Shown here one piece after another: positions 37,258 through 45,738 of a stretch of 64,000 nt of DNA. The stretch covers positions 124,001-188,000 of the forward strand of contig NZ_JAQZBC010000001.1 of assembly GCF_029239295.1 (NCBI RefSeq). Direction: 5' to 3'. Position numbers and translations under genes: made by a program. The stretch's first letter is position 1, and the number at the start of each line of letters is the position of its first letter. This DNA comes from Sphingomonas sp. GTDB lineage: Bacteria; Pseudomonadota; Alphaproteobacteria; Sphingomonadales; Sphingomonadaceae. Under the pieces are notes generated by a model, which was given only the letters and a program-made list of their open reading frames with translations, did not search any database and was not told where the DNA came from.

Positions 37258-38625
37258 TCAGAAGACGCTGCCGAGCGCCTGCTTGCCGGAGCGCGGGCGG
37301 ATCTGGCTGTTGCGATAGTCGACGTCGCTCCAGTCGAGTTCCTTGAACTCCTGCCGGCGGGGGCCAAGGTAGCCGAACAGGAAGGCGGCGACCTTGCGCA
37401 TCTGGATCTCTTCCGCGCCTTCGGTGATGCGATAGCGGCGGTGGTGGCGATAGATGTGCTCGAACGCCTTGTGGCGCGAATAGCCGATGCCGCCATGCAC
37501 CTGCATCGCGCGATCGGCCGCCTCGCAGCAGAGGCGGTTGCCCCAGTAATTGCACATCGAGACCTTGTCCGAGAGGCGCTTTTCCACCTCGTGGTGCGGC
37601 ATCTGATCCATTTCCCAGGCGGTCTTGCGGATCAGCAGGCGAAGCATCTCGGCCTGGGTGGCGAGTTCCACCAGCGGGAACTGGATCGCCTGATTGCGGG
37701 CGAGATCCTCACCGAAGGGCTTGCGCTGGCGCGCGTAGCGGATCGATTCCTCGATGCAGTAGGTCGCAGCGCCCAGCGATGACGCGGCCTGGCGAATGCG
37801 GTTTTCGTGCACGAACGCCTGCGCGACCGGCAGACCGTTCTCCGGATCGCCGAAGATCGTCGTCTCTGGCACCCACACGTCGCTGAAGCTGACGCGCGGG
37901 TGATCGGTCGGCATGTTGAAGGTCCAGAGATATTCCTCGATCTTCACGCCTTCGTCGTCGGTCGGCACCAGGAAGCAGGTGATGCCCTTCGCCGCGCCAT
38001 CATCGCCGCTGGTGCGGGCGAACAGCGCGCAATGCGTCGCGACGTGCATGCCCGTCGTCCACATCTTCTCGCCGTTGATGACATAGCCCGGCACGCCGTT
38101 ACGCGATTCGGGTACCGCACGCGTTTCCATGTGGGTCGCGTCGGAGCCGTGATACGGTTCAGTCAGGCCGAAGGTCACTCGCCGGGTGCCGTTCAGCGTG
38201 CCGGTGATGAACTCTTCCTTCTGCTCCTCGGTGCCGAAATCGTCGAACATCTTGGCGAACGGGTTGTTCGCCACGATCGAATGCTCGGTCTGCAGATCGT
38301 TGTGGAGGCCGAGGCCCTTGGCGGCGAGATACTCGCGGATGACGCACATCCACAGGTTCGATCCGCCTTTGCCGCCGAACTTGGGATCCATGGCGAAGCG
38401 CAAATGGCCTGCCTTGTCCGAGCGGCGCTTTGCCTCGCGCATCAATCCTTCCCATTCGTGGCGCGGCAGGCCGCCGGCCTCGAAATCGGTCCGCGCATAT
38501 TCGCGCCGGTGGTCGAAGAAGCGGACATTATCGTCCGCGTCTTCCAGCGGTTTGATCTCCGCTTCGATGAAGGCATCCAGCTCCTTGAGATAGTCGAGCA
38601 GATCCTGCGGCAATCCGAAATCCAT
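37258..38625 (-). CDS. Acyl-CoA dehydrogenase of the ACAD10/11-LvaC type
   Basis: A 455-residue acyl-CoA dehydrogenase, longer than ordinary ones by an N-terminal part (DFGLPQDLLDYLKELDAFIEAEIKPLE...FDHRREYARTDFEAGGLPRHEWEGLMREAKRR) typical of the ACAD10/11 group. FGLTEPYHGSDATHMETRA and VINGEKMWTTGMHVA form the FAD domain and YRITEGAEEIQMRKVAAFLFG carries the base motif. Divergently 90 bp away are a kinase and a DUF6285 gene. In Pseudomonas putida the lva genes for 4-hydroxyacids encode the same trio: LvaA kinase, LvaB small partner and LvaC dehydrogenase, acting on 4-phosphoacyl-CoA. By analogy this enzyme may eliminate phosphate and isomerise, rather than dehydrogenate. Confidence 0.9.
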   Translation of the reverse strand: MDFGLPQDLLDYLKELDAFIEAEIKPLEDADDNVRFFDHRREYARTDFEAGGLPRHEWEGLMREAKRRSDKAGHLRFAMDPKFGGKGGSNLWMCVIREYLAAKGLGLHNDLQTEHSIVANNPFAKMFDDFGTEEQKEEFITGTLNGTRRVTFGLTEPYHGSDATHMETRAVPESRNGVPGYVINGEKMWTTGMHVATHCALFARTSGDDGAAKGITCFLVPTDDEGVKIEEYLWTFNMPTDHPRVSFSDVWVPETTIFGDPENGLPVAQAFVHENRIRQAASSLGAATYCIEESIRYARQRKPFGEDLARNQAIQFPLVELATQAEMLRLLIRKTAWEMDQMPHHEVEKRLSDKVSMCNYWGNRLCCEAADRAMQVHGGIGYSRHKAFEHIYRHHRRYRITEGAEEIQMRKVAAFLFGYLGPRRQEFKELDWSDVDYRNSQIRPRSGKQALGSVF

Positions 38626-38636
38626 GGCCCTCTCCC

Positions 38637-38715
38637 GAATTAAGTCGACTCTTTTAACTTGCGTAGCGGCCTCTCACGGATTTTAAAGCCCTTAATTAAA
38701 ACAAGCTGAGGGGCG
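38637..38715. promoter_or_regulatory. Divergent promoter region of the LvaC-like and kinase genes
   Basis: This AT-rich gap contains AATTAAGTCGACT followed by TTTTAACTT, giving an interrupted palindrome AAGT-n11-ACTT, then TTTTAAAG and TTAATTAAAAC. The ATTAAGTCGA core also occurs in the palindrome at 10030-10051, suggesting a shared regulator. Individual -10/-35 boxes cannot be fixed. Confidence 0.4.
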
Positions 38716-39732
38716 ATGGCGGAGAGGCTTTCGAAAGACGAGTTGGCGCGACGACTGTCGGCGCTCGCACCGCGCATGGCCCCCGGGGCCGGGCGCGTCG
38801 AGAATCTGGTACGGCTGACCGGCGGCGCGAGCATGGAGACATGGGCGTTCGATGCGGTGGGTGAGGGGGAGAGCAAGACTCCGCTTATCCTGCGGCGACG
38901 AACGCGAATGGTGGAAAATTCCGCCGTGTCGAAACCGCCGCTGCGCCGCGAGGCGGAGGCGATCGCCCGCGCCGTCGAGGCCGGCGTGCCGGCACCGATC
39001 GTCACCTATGTCTGCGACGAGGAGGCGGACGGGCTGGACGAGGCGTATGTCATGCACCGGGTCGGCGGCGAGACGCTGGGGAAGAAGATCACCGGCGATC
39101 CCGCGTTCGAGCCGGCACGCGGGAAACTGGCGCGGCAATGCGGCGCGGCCTTGGCGCGGATCCATTCGGTCGAGCCGCTGTCCGGCCTGGACCAGACCGA
39201 CGCCGAAACCACCCTCGCCAATTACGAGGCGACCTGGCGCGCGACTGGCGCCGTACGGCCGACGATCGAGGCGGCGTTCCGCTGGCTGGAGAAAAGGCTG
39301 CCGAAGGAGAAGGTCACGTCACGCTTCGTCCATGGCGATTTCCGCAACGGCAACATCATGGTCGATCCCGAACAGGGTCTGGTCGCGGTGCTCGACTGGG
39401 AGCTGGTGCACGTCGGCGATCCGGCCGAGGACATGGGCTGGCTATGCACCAACAGCTGGAAGTTCGGCCGCCCGGACCGTTACGTCGGCGGCTTCGGCGA
39501 GGTGCAGGACCTGCTCGACGGCTATGCCGAAGCGGGCGGCGAGCCGATCAGCGCCGCTCGAGTCGATTTCTGGTCGATGCTCGGCAGCCTCAAGTGGGGC
39601 GTCATGACGATGGGCATGTACGCCAGCTTCGCCTCTGACCCGACCGCCGGCCCCGAGCGAGGCGTGATCGGGCGCCGCCTGTCGGAAACAGAGGCCGACA
39701 TCGTGGCGATCATCGAAAGGAACGCGGCATGA
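38716..39732 (+). CDS. Aminoglycoside-phosphotransferase-fold kinase, LvaA/ACAD10-kinase-like
   Basis: A 338-residue small-molecule kinase. The N-lobe has VRLTGGASMETWAFDAV (nucleotide loop); the catalytic loop is FVHGDFRNGNIMVD (HGDxxxxN) and the metal site VAVLDWELVHVGDPAEDMGWL (DWE instead of DFG). This sub-group phosphorylates hydroxyacyl-CoA, not antibiotics: in mammals it is fused to acyl-CoA dehydrogenase in ACAD10/11, in Pseudomonas it is LvaA. Here it is divergent from an LvaC-like dehydrogenase and its TGA overlaps the ATG of the DUF6285 gene by 4 nt. It is probably not a resistance gene. Confidence 0.88.
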   Translation: MAERLSKDELARRLSALAPRMAPGAGRVENLVRLTGGASMETWAFDAVGEGESKTPLILRRRTRMVENSAVSKPPLRREAEAIARAVEAGVPAPIVTYVCDEEADGLDEAYVMHRVGGETLGKKITGDPAFEPARGKLARQCGAALARIHSVEPLSGLDQTDAETTLANYEATWRATGAVRPTIEAAFRWLEKRLPKEKVTSRFVHGDFRNGNIMVDPEQGLVAVLDWELVHVGDPAEDMGWLCTNSWKFGRPDRYVGGFGEVQDLLDGYAEAGGEPISAARVDFWSMLGSLKWGVMTMGMYASFASDPTAGPERGVIGRRLSETEADIVAIIERNAA

Positions 39733-40073
39733 TCACGCATCCCACCGCGCAGGAACTGGTGGCGGGCGTCGCGCAATGGCTGCCGGTCGACGGCAGCGCC
39801 AGCGTCTTTGGCCTGCGCGTGGCGCGCAATGCGCTGGAGATCGCCGCGCGCGACATGGCGATGAGCCCCGCGGCGGACGAGCGCGCTGTGGAGCGGATGC
39901 GCGCGCTGTTGCATCGCACCGGCACGCGCGACGAGCTGGACGCCGCCCTGGTCGCAGCAATTCGCAGCGGGACGATTGCGCCCGATGATCCCGCGCTGGT
40001 CGCGCATCTCAAGGCGACGGCGCTCGATACGATCGCGATCGACCAGCCCAAATATGCCCATACGCTTGGCTGA
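39729..40073 (+). CDS. DUF6285 small protein (LvaB-like kinase partner)
   Basis: A 114-residue helical protein: HPTAQELVAGVAQWLPVDGSASVFGLRVARNALEIAARD is the characteristic first part, ending in an acidic/hydrophobic helix and LKATALDTIAIDQPKYAHTLG. It has no enzyme motif. Proteins of this type accompany APH-fold kinases in acyl-CoA clusters; P. putida LvaB, of similar size and position, is needed for LvaA activity. The ATGA overlap with the kinase gene implies equimolar production, fitting a two-protein complex. Confidence 0.85.
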   Translation: MITHPTAQELVAGVAQWLPVDGSASVFGLRVARNALEIAARDMAMSPAADERAVERMRALLHRTGTRDELDAALVAAIRSGTIAPDDPALVAHLKATALDTIAIDQPKYAHTLG

Positions 40074-40212
40074 CTCGCTCCAGTCGCTATAGCCGCTCCA
40101 GACAACGCCGGCCGCGGCATGTCGATGGCGCCTTTACGCCAACCCCAAGTGGGGTGCGAAAGGTACTTCGGCCCACCACGGCGAGGCGATTTAGGTGTAG
40201 GTGGAGCAGATT

Positions 40213-41397
40213 ATGGCCGGCATGGGCGCGTTTGACTGGGCAGATCCCTTTCTTCTCGACGAGCAACTGACCGAGGACGAGCGGATGGTGCGCGATACCG
40301 CGCGCGCCTACGCTGAGGAAAAGCTCGCGCCGCGCATCATCGACGCCTTCGCCAACGAACACACCGATCCCGAAATCTTCCGCGAAATGGGTGCGCTCGG
40401 CCTGCTGGGCCCGACCGTGCCGGAGGAATATGGCGGCGTCGGCGCTTCCTACGTCGCCTATGGCCTCGTCGCGCGTGAGGTGGAGCGGATCGACTCGGGC
40501 TACCGCTCGATGATGAGCGTTCAGTCCAGCCTCGTGATGTACCCGATCCACGCTTATGGCTCGGAGGAGCAGAAGCGAAAGTACCTCCCCAAGCTCGCAA
40601 GCGGCGAATGGATCGGCTGTTTCGGCCTGACTGAGCCTGACGCCGGTTCCGACCCCGGCGGCATGAAGACCCGCGCAGTGAAGACCGACGGCGGCTACCG
40701 CATCAGCGGCAGCAAGACGTGGATCTCCAACGCGCCGATCGCCGACGTTTTCGTCATCTGGGCGAAGAGCGACGCGCATGGCGGCGCGATCCGCGGCTTC
40801 GTGCTGGAACAGGGCATGAAGGGCCTGTCCGCACCCAAGATCGAGGGCAAGCTCTCCTTGCGCGCCTCGATCACCGGCATGGTGATGATGGACGATGTCG
40901 AGGTCGGCGAGGACGCGCTGTTGCCCGATGTCGAGGGGCTGAAGGGACCGTTCGGCTGCCTCAACCGCGCACGCTACGGCATCAGCTGGGGCGCGATGGG
41001 CGCGGCGGAATTCTGCATGCACGCCGCGCGGCAATATGGCCTTGATCGGCATCAGTTCGGCCGGCCGCTCGCCGCGACTCAGCTATATCAAAAGAAGCTG
41101 GCTGACATGGAGACGGAGATCGCGCTCGGTCTGCAGGCAAGCTTGCGCGTGGGTCGCCTGATGGACGAGGGCCGCTTCGCGCCCGAAATGGTCTCCATCG
41201 TGAAGCGCAATAATGTCGGCAAGGCGCTCGATATCGCCCGTGTTTCGCGCGACATGCACGGCGGCAACGGCATCTCGGGCGAATATCAGGTGATGCGCCA
41301 CGTGATGAACCTGGAAACGGTGAACACCTATGAGGGGGCGCATGACGTTCACGCGCTGATCCTGGGCCGCGCGATCACCGGCATCCCGGCGTTCTGA
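40213..41397 (+). CDS. gcdH: Glutaryl-CoA dehydrogenase
   Basis: Oxidatively decarboxylates glutaryl-CoA to crotonyl-CoA in lysine, tryptophan and aromatic catabolism. 394 residues. [32 protein letters not shown] is the family start; [21 protein letters not shown] is the FAD loop; [23 protein letters not shown] is the GcdH-typical arginine segment that binds the substrate carboxylate, and the end [24 protein letters not shown] has the base Glu in TYEG. ATG at 40213 has GGAG 6 nt upstream; the GTG at 40201 is not needed. Next gene is a CoA-transferase 10 bp away. Confidence 0.95.
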   Translation: MAGMGAFDWADPFLLDEQLTEDERMVRDTARAYAEEKLAPRIIDAFANEHTDPEIFREMGALGLLGPTVPEEYGGVGASYVAYGLVAREVERIDSGYRSMMSVQSSLVMYPIHAYGSEEQKRKYLPKLASGEWIGCFGLTEPDAGSDPGGMKTRAVKTDGGYRISGSKTWISNAPIADVFVIWAKSDAHGGAIRGFVLEQGMKGLSAPKIEGKLSLRASITGMVMMDDVEVGEDALLPDVEGLKGPFGCLNRARYGISWGAMGAAEFCMHAARQYGLDRHQFGRPLAATQLYQKKLADMETEIALGLQASLRVGRLMDEGRFAPEMVSIVKRNNVGKALDIARVSRDMHGGNGISGEYQVMRHVMNLETVNTYEGAHDVHALILGRAITGIPAF

Positions 41398-41407
41398 GCG
41401 CCGACCC

Positions 41408-42520
41408 ATGAAGGACACCCCGCTCAAGGGCATCAAGGTGGTCGAGCTGGCCCGCATCCTTGCGGGCCCCTGGGCGGGGCAGATCCTGGCAGATCTCGGC
41501 GCCGAAGTGGTCAAGGTGCAAAGCCCGGCTGGCGACGACACGCGGACCTGGGGCCCGCCGTTCGTGGAGCACGATGGCGACCGGGCGGCGGCCTATTACC
41601 ATGCGTGCAACCGCGGAAAGACGAGCATCATTGCCGACTTTACCAAGGCCGAAGATGTCGCACGGGTGAAGGCGCTGATCGCCGATGCGGATGTAGTGAT
41701 CGAGAACTTCAAGGTCGGCGGGCTCGCCAAATACGGCCTCGATTATGCGAGCCTCGCGCCCGATCATCCGCGCCTTGTCTATTGTTCGATCACGGGCTTC
41801 GGCCAGACCGGGCCCTACGCCCATCGCGCCGGCTATGATTTCATCATCCAGGGCATGGGCGGGATCATGTCGCTGACCGGGGAGCCCGACGGCGCGCCGC
41901 AGAAGATCGGCGTTGCCTTCGCGGACGTGATGACAGGGCTCTATGCGACGATCGGCATCCAGGCGGCGTTGATGATGCGCGCACGGACTGGTCGCGGGCA
42001 GCAGGTCGATTGTGCACTGCTTGATACGATGGTCGGCGTGCTCGCCAATCAGGCGGCGAATTACTTCGCCAGCGGCGAGAACCCGCCGCGGATGGGCAAC
42101 GCCCATGCCAACGTCAGCCCCTATGCGGTGTTCCCGACCAGCGACGGCTGGTTCATCCTCGCCGTGGGCAATGACGCGCAATATCACCGCTTTGCCGCGA
42201 TCGTCGGCATTGGGCCGGACCCGCGCTGGGACAGCAACGCAGGGCGGATCGAGCATCGCGCGCCCTTGTTCGCGCTGATCGAGGAACGCTGCCGCACGTT
42301 CGAACGTGACGATCTTTTGGCAAAGCTGGAGGCGGCGGGGGTACCCGCGGGCCCGATCAACACCGTCGAGCAGGCGCTGAACGATCCGCAGGTGCAGGCG
42401 CGCGATATGGTGCTGCCGGTGAACGAAACGCGACCGATCGCTGGGCTACGCACGCCGATCCGTTTCTCGGACGCGGATCTTGCGTTGGACAAGGGCGCGC
42501 CGCCACTGCCACGGGCTTAA
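41408..42520 (+). CDS. Class III CoA-transferase (CaiB/BaiF), probably glutarate-acting
   Basis: Transfers CoA between carboxylic acids. 370 residues. LARILAGPWAGQILADLGAEVVKVQ is the CoA-binding N-terminal motif, YCSITGFGQTGPYAHRAGYDFIIQGMGG follows, and VAFADVMTGLYATIGIQAAL contains the catalytic Asp. It begins 10 bp past gcdH, the arrangement seen for succinate/hydroxymethylglutarate or succinate/glutarate CoA-transferase (SUGCT), which makes glutaryl-CoA for the dehydrogenase. Exact donor and acceptor are inferred from context only. Confidence 0.9.
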   Translation: MKDTPLKGIKVVELARILAGPWAGQILADLGAEVVKVQSPAGDDTRTWGPPFVEHDGDRAAAYYHACNRGKTSIIADFTKAEDVARVKALIADADVVIENFKVGGLAKYGLDYASLAPDHPRLVYCSITGFGQTGPYAHRAGYDFIIQGMGGIMSLTGEPDGAPQKIGVAFADVMTGLYATIGIQAALMMRARTGRGQQVDCALLDTMVGVLANQAANYFASGENPPRMGNAHANVSPYAVFPTSDGWFILAVGNDAQYHRFAAIVGIGPDPRWDSNAGRIEHRAPLFALIEERCRTFERDDLLAKLEAAGVPAGPINTVEQALNDPQVQARDMVLPVNETRPIAGLRTPIRFSDADLALDKGAPPLPRA

Positions 42521-42627
42521 CGCAGGCAGAAGCCGCGCCCTCGACCGACGTCAAGCGGCATAACTTTTGTTGTGCTCGCGTTCATGCCGCGATACCCCTC
42601 CCGTAAATTATACAGGAGAGAGCATCC

Positions 42628-43749
42628 GTGAGCACGCCACCCCTTGCCGGTATCCGTGTTGTCGAGTTTGCCGGGATCGGCCCGGGTCCCTTTGCCGGCA
42701 TGATGCTGGCCGATCATGGCGCGGAGGTGATCCGTATCGATCGTCCAGGCAAAACGCAGGGCAATGGCGTCGCGGAGAAGGATCCGCTGCTGCGCAGCCG
42801 CAAGTCGATCGGCATGGACCTGAAGGATCCGAAGTCGATCGCCGCGGTGCGCAAGATTGTGAAAGACGCCGATGCCATCATCGAGGGGTATCGCCCCGGC
42901 GTGATGGAGCGTCTCGGGCTGGGTCCCGACGTGCTGCTCGCCGACAATCCGAAGCTGGTTTACGGGCGCATGACGGGCTGGGGCCAATATGGGCCGATGG
43001 CGTCGGAGCCGGGTCACGACATCAATTACATCGCCATTTCAGGCGCGCTTCATGCCTTCGGCCGCAAGGGTGAGAAGCCAACCCCGCCGATCAATCTCGC
43101 TGGTGATTTCGGCGGCGGCGGCATGTTCCTCGCCTATGGCATGCTCGCCGCGCTGCTTCATGCCGCCCGCACGGGTGAGGGACAGGTGGTCGACGCCGCG
43201 ATGACCGATGGGTCGGCGGTGCTGATGACGATGATGTGGGGCTTCCGCGGCATGGGACGGTGGAGCGACGAGCGTGGCACCAACCTGCTCGATACCGCAG
43301 CGCATTTCTACGACACCTATGAAACGAGCGACGGCAAGTTCATCTCGCTCGGCGCGATCGAACCGCAATTCTACGCCGAGTTCCGCAAGGTCATGGGCCT
43401 GAGTGACGACAAATGGTCGGCGCAGATGGACCAGCGGCAATGGCCGGCGCTGAAGGACGAACTGACTGCCTTGTTCAAGACCAGGTCGCGCAACGAATGG
43501 GTCGACGCGTTCAAGGGTCATGACGTCTGCTTTGCCCCGGTGCTCGGGTTCGACGACGCCTATAATGATGCGCACAACCAGGCGCGCGGCACCTTTGTTG
43601 AGGCCGGCGGGATCAAGCAGCCGGCGCCGGCGCCGCGCTATTCCAAGAGCGGCACCGTGGCGCCCGACCTGGGGGGTGAGCGGCAGGACGCCGCCGTGCT
43701 CCGCGACTTAGGCTTCGCACCGGACGAAATCGCCGCACTCGGCTATTGA
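42628..43749 (+). CDS. Alpha-methylacyl-CoA racemase-like CaiB/BaiF protein
   Basis: A 373-residue member of the same fold but with racemase hallmarks: EPGHDINYIAISGALHAFGR has the active-site His, and PPINLAGDFGGGGMFLAYGMLAALL the Asp of the His/Asp pair used to epimerise 2-methylacyl-CoA. It would let (R)-branched acyl-CoAs enter beta-oxidation, or act on bile-acid/isoprenoid chains. GTG start with AGGAGAG 6 nt upstream. 107 bp separates it from the CoA-transferase, so it may have its own promoter. A long hairpin follows. Confidence 0.88.
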   Translation: MSTPPLAGIRVVEFAGIGPGPFAGMMLADHGAEVIRIDRPGKTQGNGVAEKDPLLRSRKSIGMDLKDPKSIAAVRKIVKDADAIIEGYRPGVMERLGLGPDVLLADNPKLVYGRMTGWGQYGPMASEPGHDINYIAISGALHAFGRKGEKPTPPINLAGDFGGGGMFLAYGMLAALLHAARTGEGQVVDAAMTDGSAVLMTMMWGFRGMGRWSDERGTNLLDTAAHFYDTYETSDGKFISLGAIEPQFYAEFRKVMGLSDDKWSAQMDQRQWPALKDELTALFKTRSRNEWVDAFKGHDVCFAPVLGFDDAYNDAHNQARGTFVEAGGIKQPAPAPRYSKSGTVAPDLGGERQDAAVLRDLGFAPDEIAALGY

Positions 43750-43757
43750 TCGGGATC

Positions 43758-43784
43758 GCCACCTCGACCGTGCGTCGGGGTGGC
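43758..43784 (+). terminator. Hairpin after the racemase-like gene
   Basis: An 11-bp stem (GCCACCTCGAC / GTCGGGGTGGC, one T-G wobble) with a 5-nt loop starts 9 bp past the stop. Only a short T-poor tail follows (GCTGTTCGT), so termination efficiency is uncertain. Confidence 0.55.
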
Positions 43785-43820
43785 GCTGTTCGTCTCGGGA
43801 TTTCCCGCTAAGACGCGCGT

Positions 43821-44357
43821 ATGACGAAGCTGACCGTCAATAATGAAGCGGTCGAGTATCTGCTCGACCCAGACACGCCGCTCCTCTGGGCGCTGCGGGA
43901 TGCGTCCAATCTGACCGGCGCCAAATATGGCTGCGGCACCGGCGCCTGTGGAGCCTGTACCGTCGATGTCGATGGCCGGGCGGTACGGTCCTGTCAGGTG
44001 ACGATCGCGCAAGTGGAGGGAAGCTTCGTCACGACGATCGAGGGCTTGTCCCGCGATCGCGCACATCCGGTTCAGCTGGCGATGCTCGACGGCAACGTGG
44101 TGCAATGCGGCTTCTGCATTCCCGGCATGGTGATGGCCGCGGCGGTGTTGATCAAGGACAGGCGTGATCCGTCCGAGGCCGATATTCGCCGGTCGGTCAC
44201 CAATCTGTGCCGGTGCGGCATCTATCCCCGCCTCGTCGAGGCCGTTCAAAAGGCGGCGCGCGTTGCCCGTGGCGACGAAACGATCAACGCCGGCGCCCGC
44301 CCTGGAGTGGACCCGGCGGAGGCCGCACGTTCAATCCCGGCCCTCAGTCCTCGGTGA
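43821..44357 (+). CDS. Orphan [2Fe-2S] subunit of a xanthine-oxidase-type molybdenum hydroxylase
   Basis: A 178-residue protein with both iron-sulfur domains of the small subunit: a plant-ferredoxin cluster in YGCGTGACGACTV plus SCQ, and the helical C-terminal cluster in VVQCGFCIPGMVM and NLCRCGIYPRLV. This is the IorA/XdhA-type electron-transfer subunit of isoquinoline, nicotinate or aldehyde oxidoreductases. The expected large molybdopterin subunit (~700 residues) is not adjacent; the next gene is a convergent MFS carrier overlapping by 14 bp. It either pairs with a subunit encoded elsewhere or serves another enzyme. Confidence 0.9.
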   Translation: MTKLTVNNEAVEYLLDPDTPLLWALRDASNLTGAKYGCGTGACGACTVDVDGRAVRSCQVTIAQVEGSFVTTIEGLSRDRAHPVQLAMLDGNVVQCGFCIPGMVMAAAVLIKDRRDPSEADIRRSVTNLCRCGIYPRLVEAVQKAARVARGDETINAGARPGVDPAEAARSIPALSPR

Positions 44358-45603
44358 TCCTGCTGTTCGCGCGCGTGTCACGCATACGCAGGTAGACAAT
44401 CAGAGATACTCCAATCATTCCCGTCACATACCAGTAGAAGCCGCGTTCCCATCCGAGGTCCTTGAACTTTAGCGCGACATATTCCGCGGTCCCGCCGAAT
44501 AGCGTATTCGCCAGCGCATAGGGCAGGGCGACACCCAGCGCGCGGATGTTGGCGGGGAACAGCTCAGCCTTCACGACGGCATTGATCGACGTGTACCCCG
44601 TCACGATCACCAACGCCGCCATCACGAGCAGCCCTGCAACGATCGGATTGCGCGCGGTCTCAAGCGCAACGAAGATCGGATAGGTGAGCAGGCAACCCAG
44701 GATGCCGAACGTGACCATCAGCGGTTTTCGTCCGATACGATCGCTCAGACCCCCGGCGATCGGTTGCAGACACATGAAGAAGAACAGCGTCACCGCATTG
44801 ATTCGGCTGGCAACCTCCCGATCGAACCCACTGGTATTTACAAGGAATTTCTGCATGTAGATCGAGTAAGCGTAGAAGGCGAGCGTGCCTCCCGCGGTCA
44901 GCAGCATGACGGTCGCGGTCTCGCGCGGATGATGCGTCACCAGCGTCCAGAAGCCCGATTTCGGCCCGGTGCTCTTCTTGAAGCTCTCGGTTTCTGCAAG
45001 CCCGCGGCGAATGCGGAACACCACGATCGCCAGCACGCCGCCGATTGCGAAGGGCACCCGCCAGCCCCAGGCATCGAGCGTGGCTTCATCCATCACGAGC
45101 TGCAGTACCAGGAGCACGAGCAATGCGGTCAGCTGTCCAGCAATCAACGTGACGTACTGAAAACTGGAGTAAAAACCGCGCCGCTCGCGGCCGGCCATCT
45201 CCGACAGGTAAGTTGCGCTGGCGCCATATTCGCCGCCGACCGACAGCCCCTGCATGAGGCGGGCGAGCACCAGCAGGGCCGGGGCGAAGACGCCGATGGT
45301 AGCGTATCCCGGAGTGACCGCGATCAGGAGGGACCCTGCGCACATCAACGTCACTGACAGCGTCAGGCCGGCTTTGCGCCCTCGACGATCGGCATAGACA
45401 CCCATGATCCAGGCGCCGATCGGTCGCATCACGAAGCCAACGGCAAACACCGCCGCCGCGCTCAACAGTTGCGCTGTGCGATCCTCCGCCGGGAAGAAGT
45501 GCGGCGCGAAATACAGCGAGAAAGCCGCATAGGCGTACCAATCATACCATTCGACGAGATTGCCCGTCGATCCACCGATGATTGATTTCAGCCGCGGGTT
45601 CAT
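44344..45603 (-). CDS. MFS transporter, metabolite:H+ symporter family (KgtP-like)
   Basis: A 419-residue, twelve-span carrier. The start MNPRLKSIIGGSTGNLVEWYDWYAYAAFSLYFAPHFFP is characteristic of alpha-ketoglutarate/dicarboxylate symporters (MHS family). GVYADRRGRKAGLTLSV is the MFS signature in loop 2-3, repeated as GGLSDRIGRKPLMV between helices 8 and 9; RLMQGLSVGGEYGASATYLSEMAG is the second MHS signature. ATG at 45603 is preferred to an in-frame GTG 30 nt upstream because the conserved block begins here. Location between catabolic CoA genes suggests uptake of a dicarboxylate such as glutarate or 2-oxoglutarate. Confidence 0.9.
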   Translation of the reverse strand: MNPRLKSIIGGSTGNLVEWYDWYAYAAFSLYFAPHFFPAEDRTAQLLSAAAVFAVGFVMRPIGAWIMGVYADRRGRKAGLTLSVTLMCAGSLLIAVTPGYATIGVFAPALLVLARLMQGLSVGGEYGASATYLSEMAGRERRGFYSSFQYVTLIAGQLTALLVLLVLQLVMDEATLDAWGWRVPFAIGGVLAIVVFRIRRGLAETESFKKSTGPKSGFWTLVTHHPRETATVMLLTAGGTLAFYAYSIYMQKFLVNTSGFDREVASRINAVTLFFFMCLQPIAGGLSDRIGRKPLMVTFGILGCLLTYPIFVALETARNPIVAGLLVMAALVIVTGYTSINAVVKAELFPANIRALGVALPYALANTLFGGTAEYVALKFKDLGWERGFYWYVTGMIGVSLIVYLRMRDTRANSRITED

Positions 45604-45738
45604 GCCTTCAACCTGTTCTAACGACGAACCCACGGGGTTCGACCGGTGCAGCGCTCCTTACACACCCGCGTAGAAGAGGTGAAAAGAGGTTGATGCACCG
45701 CCGTAACGGCGTGAAAGAAGACTGAAGGGAGAGGCGCG

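Noticed and set aside
38716-39732. Reading the APH-fold kinase as an aminoglycoside resistance gene
   Set aside because: DWE motif, DUF6285 partner and acyl-CoA context match the LvaA/ACAD10 kinase group, not antibiotic kinases.
40143-40154. CCCCA-AG-TGGGG palindrome upstream of gcdH
   Set aside because: Short and GC-only, expected by chance in this composition; no second copy seen.
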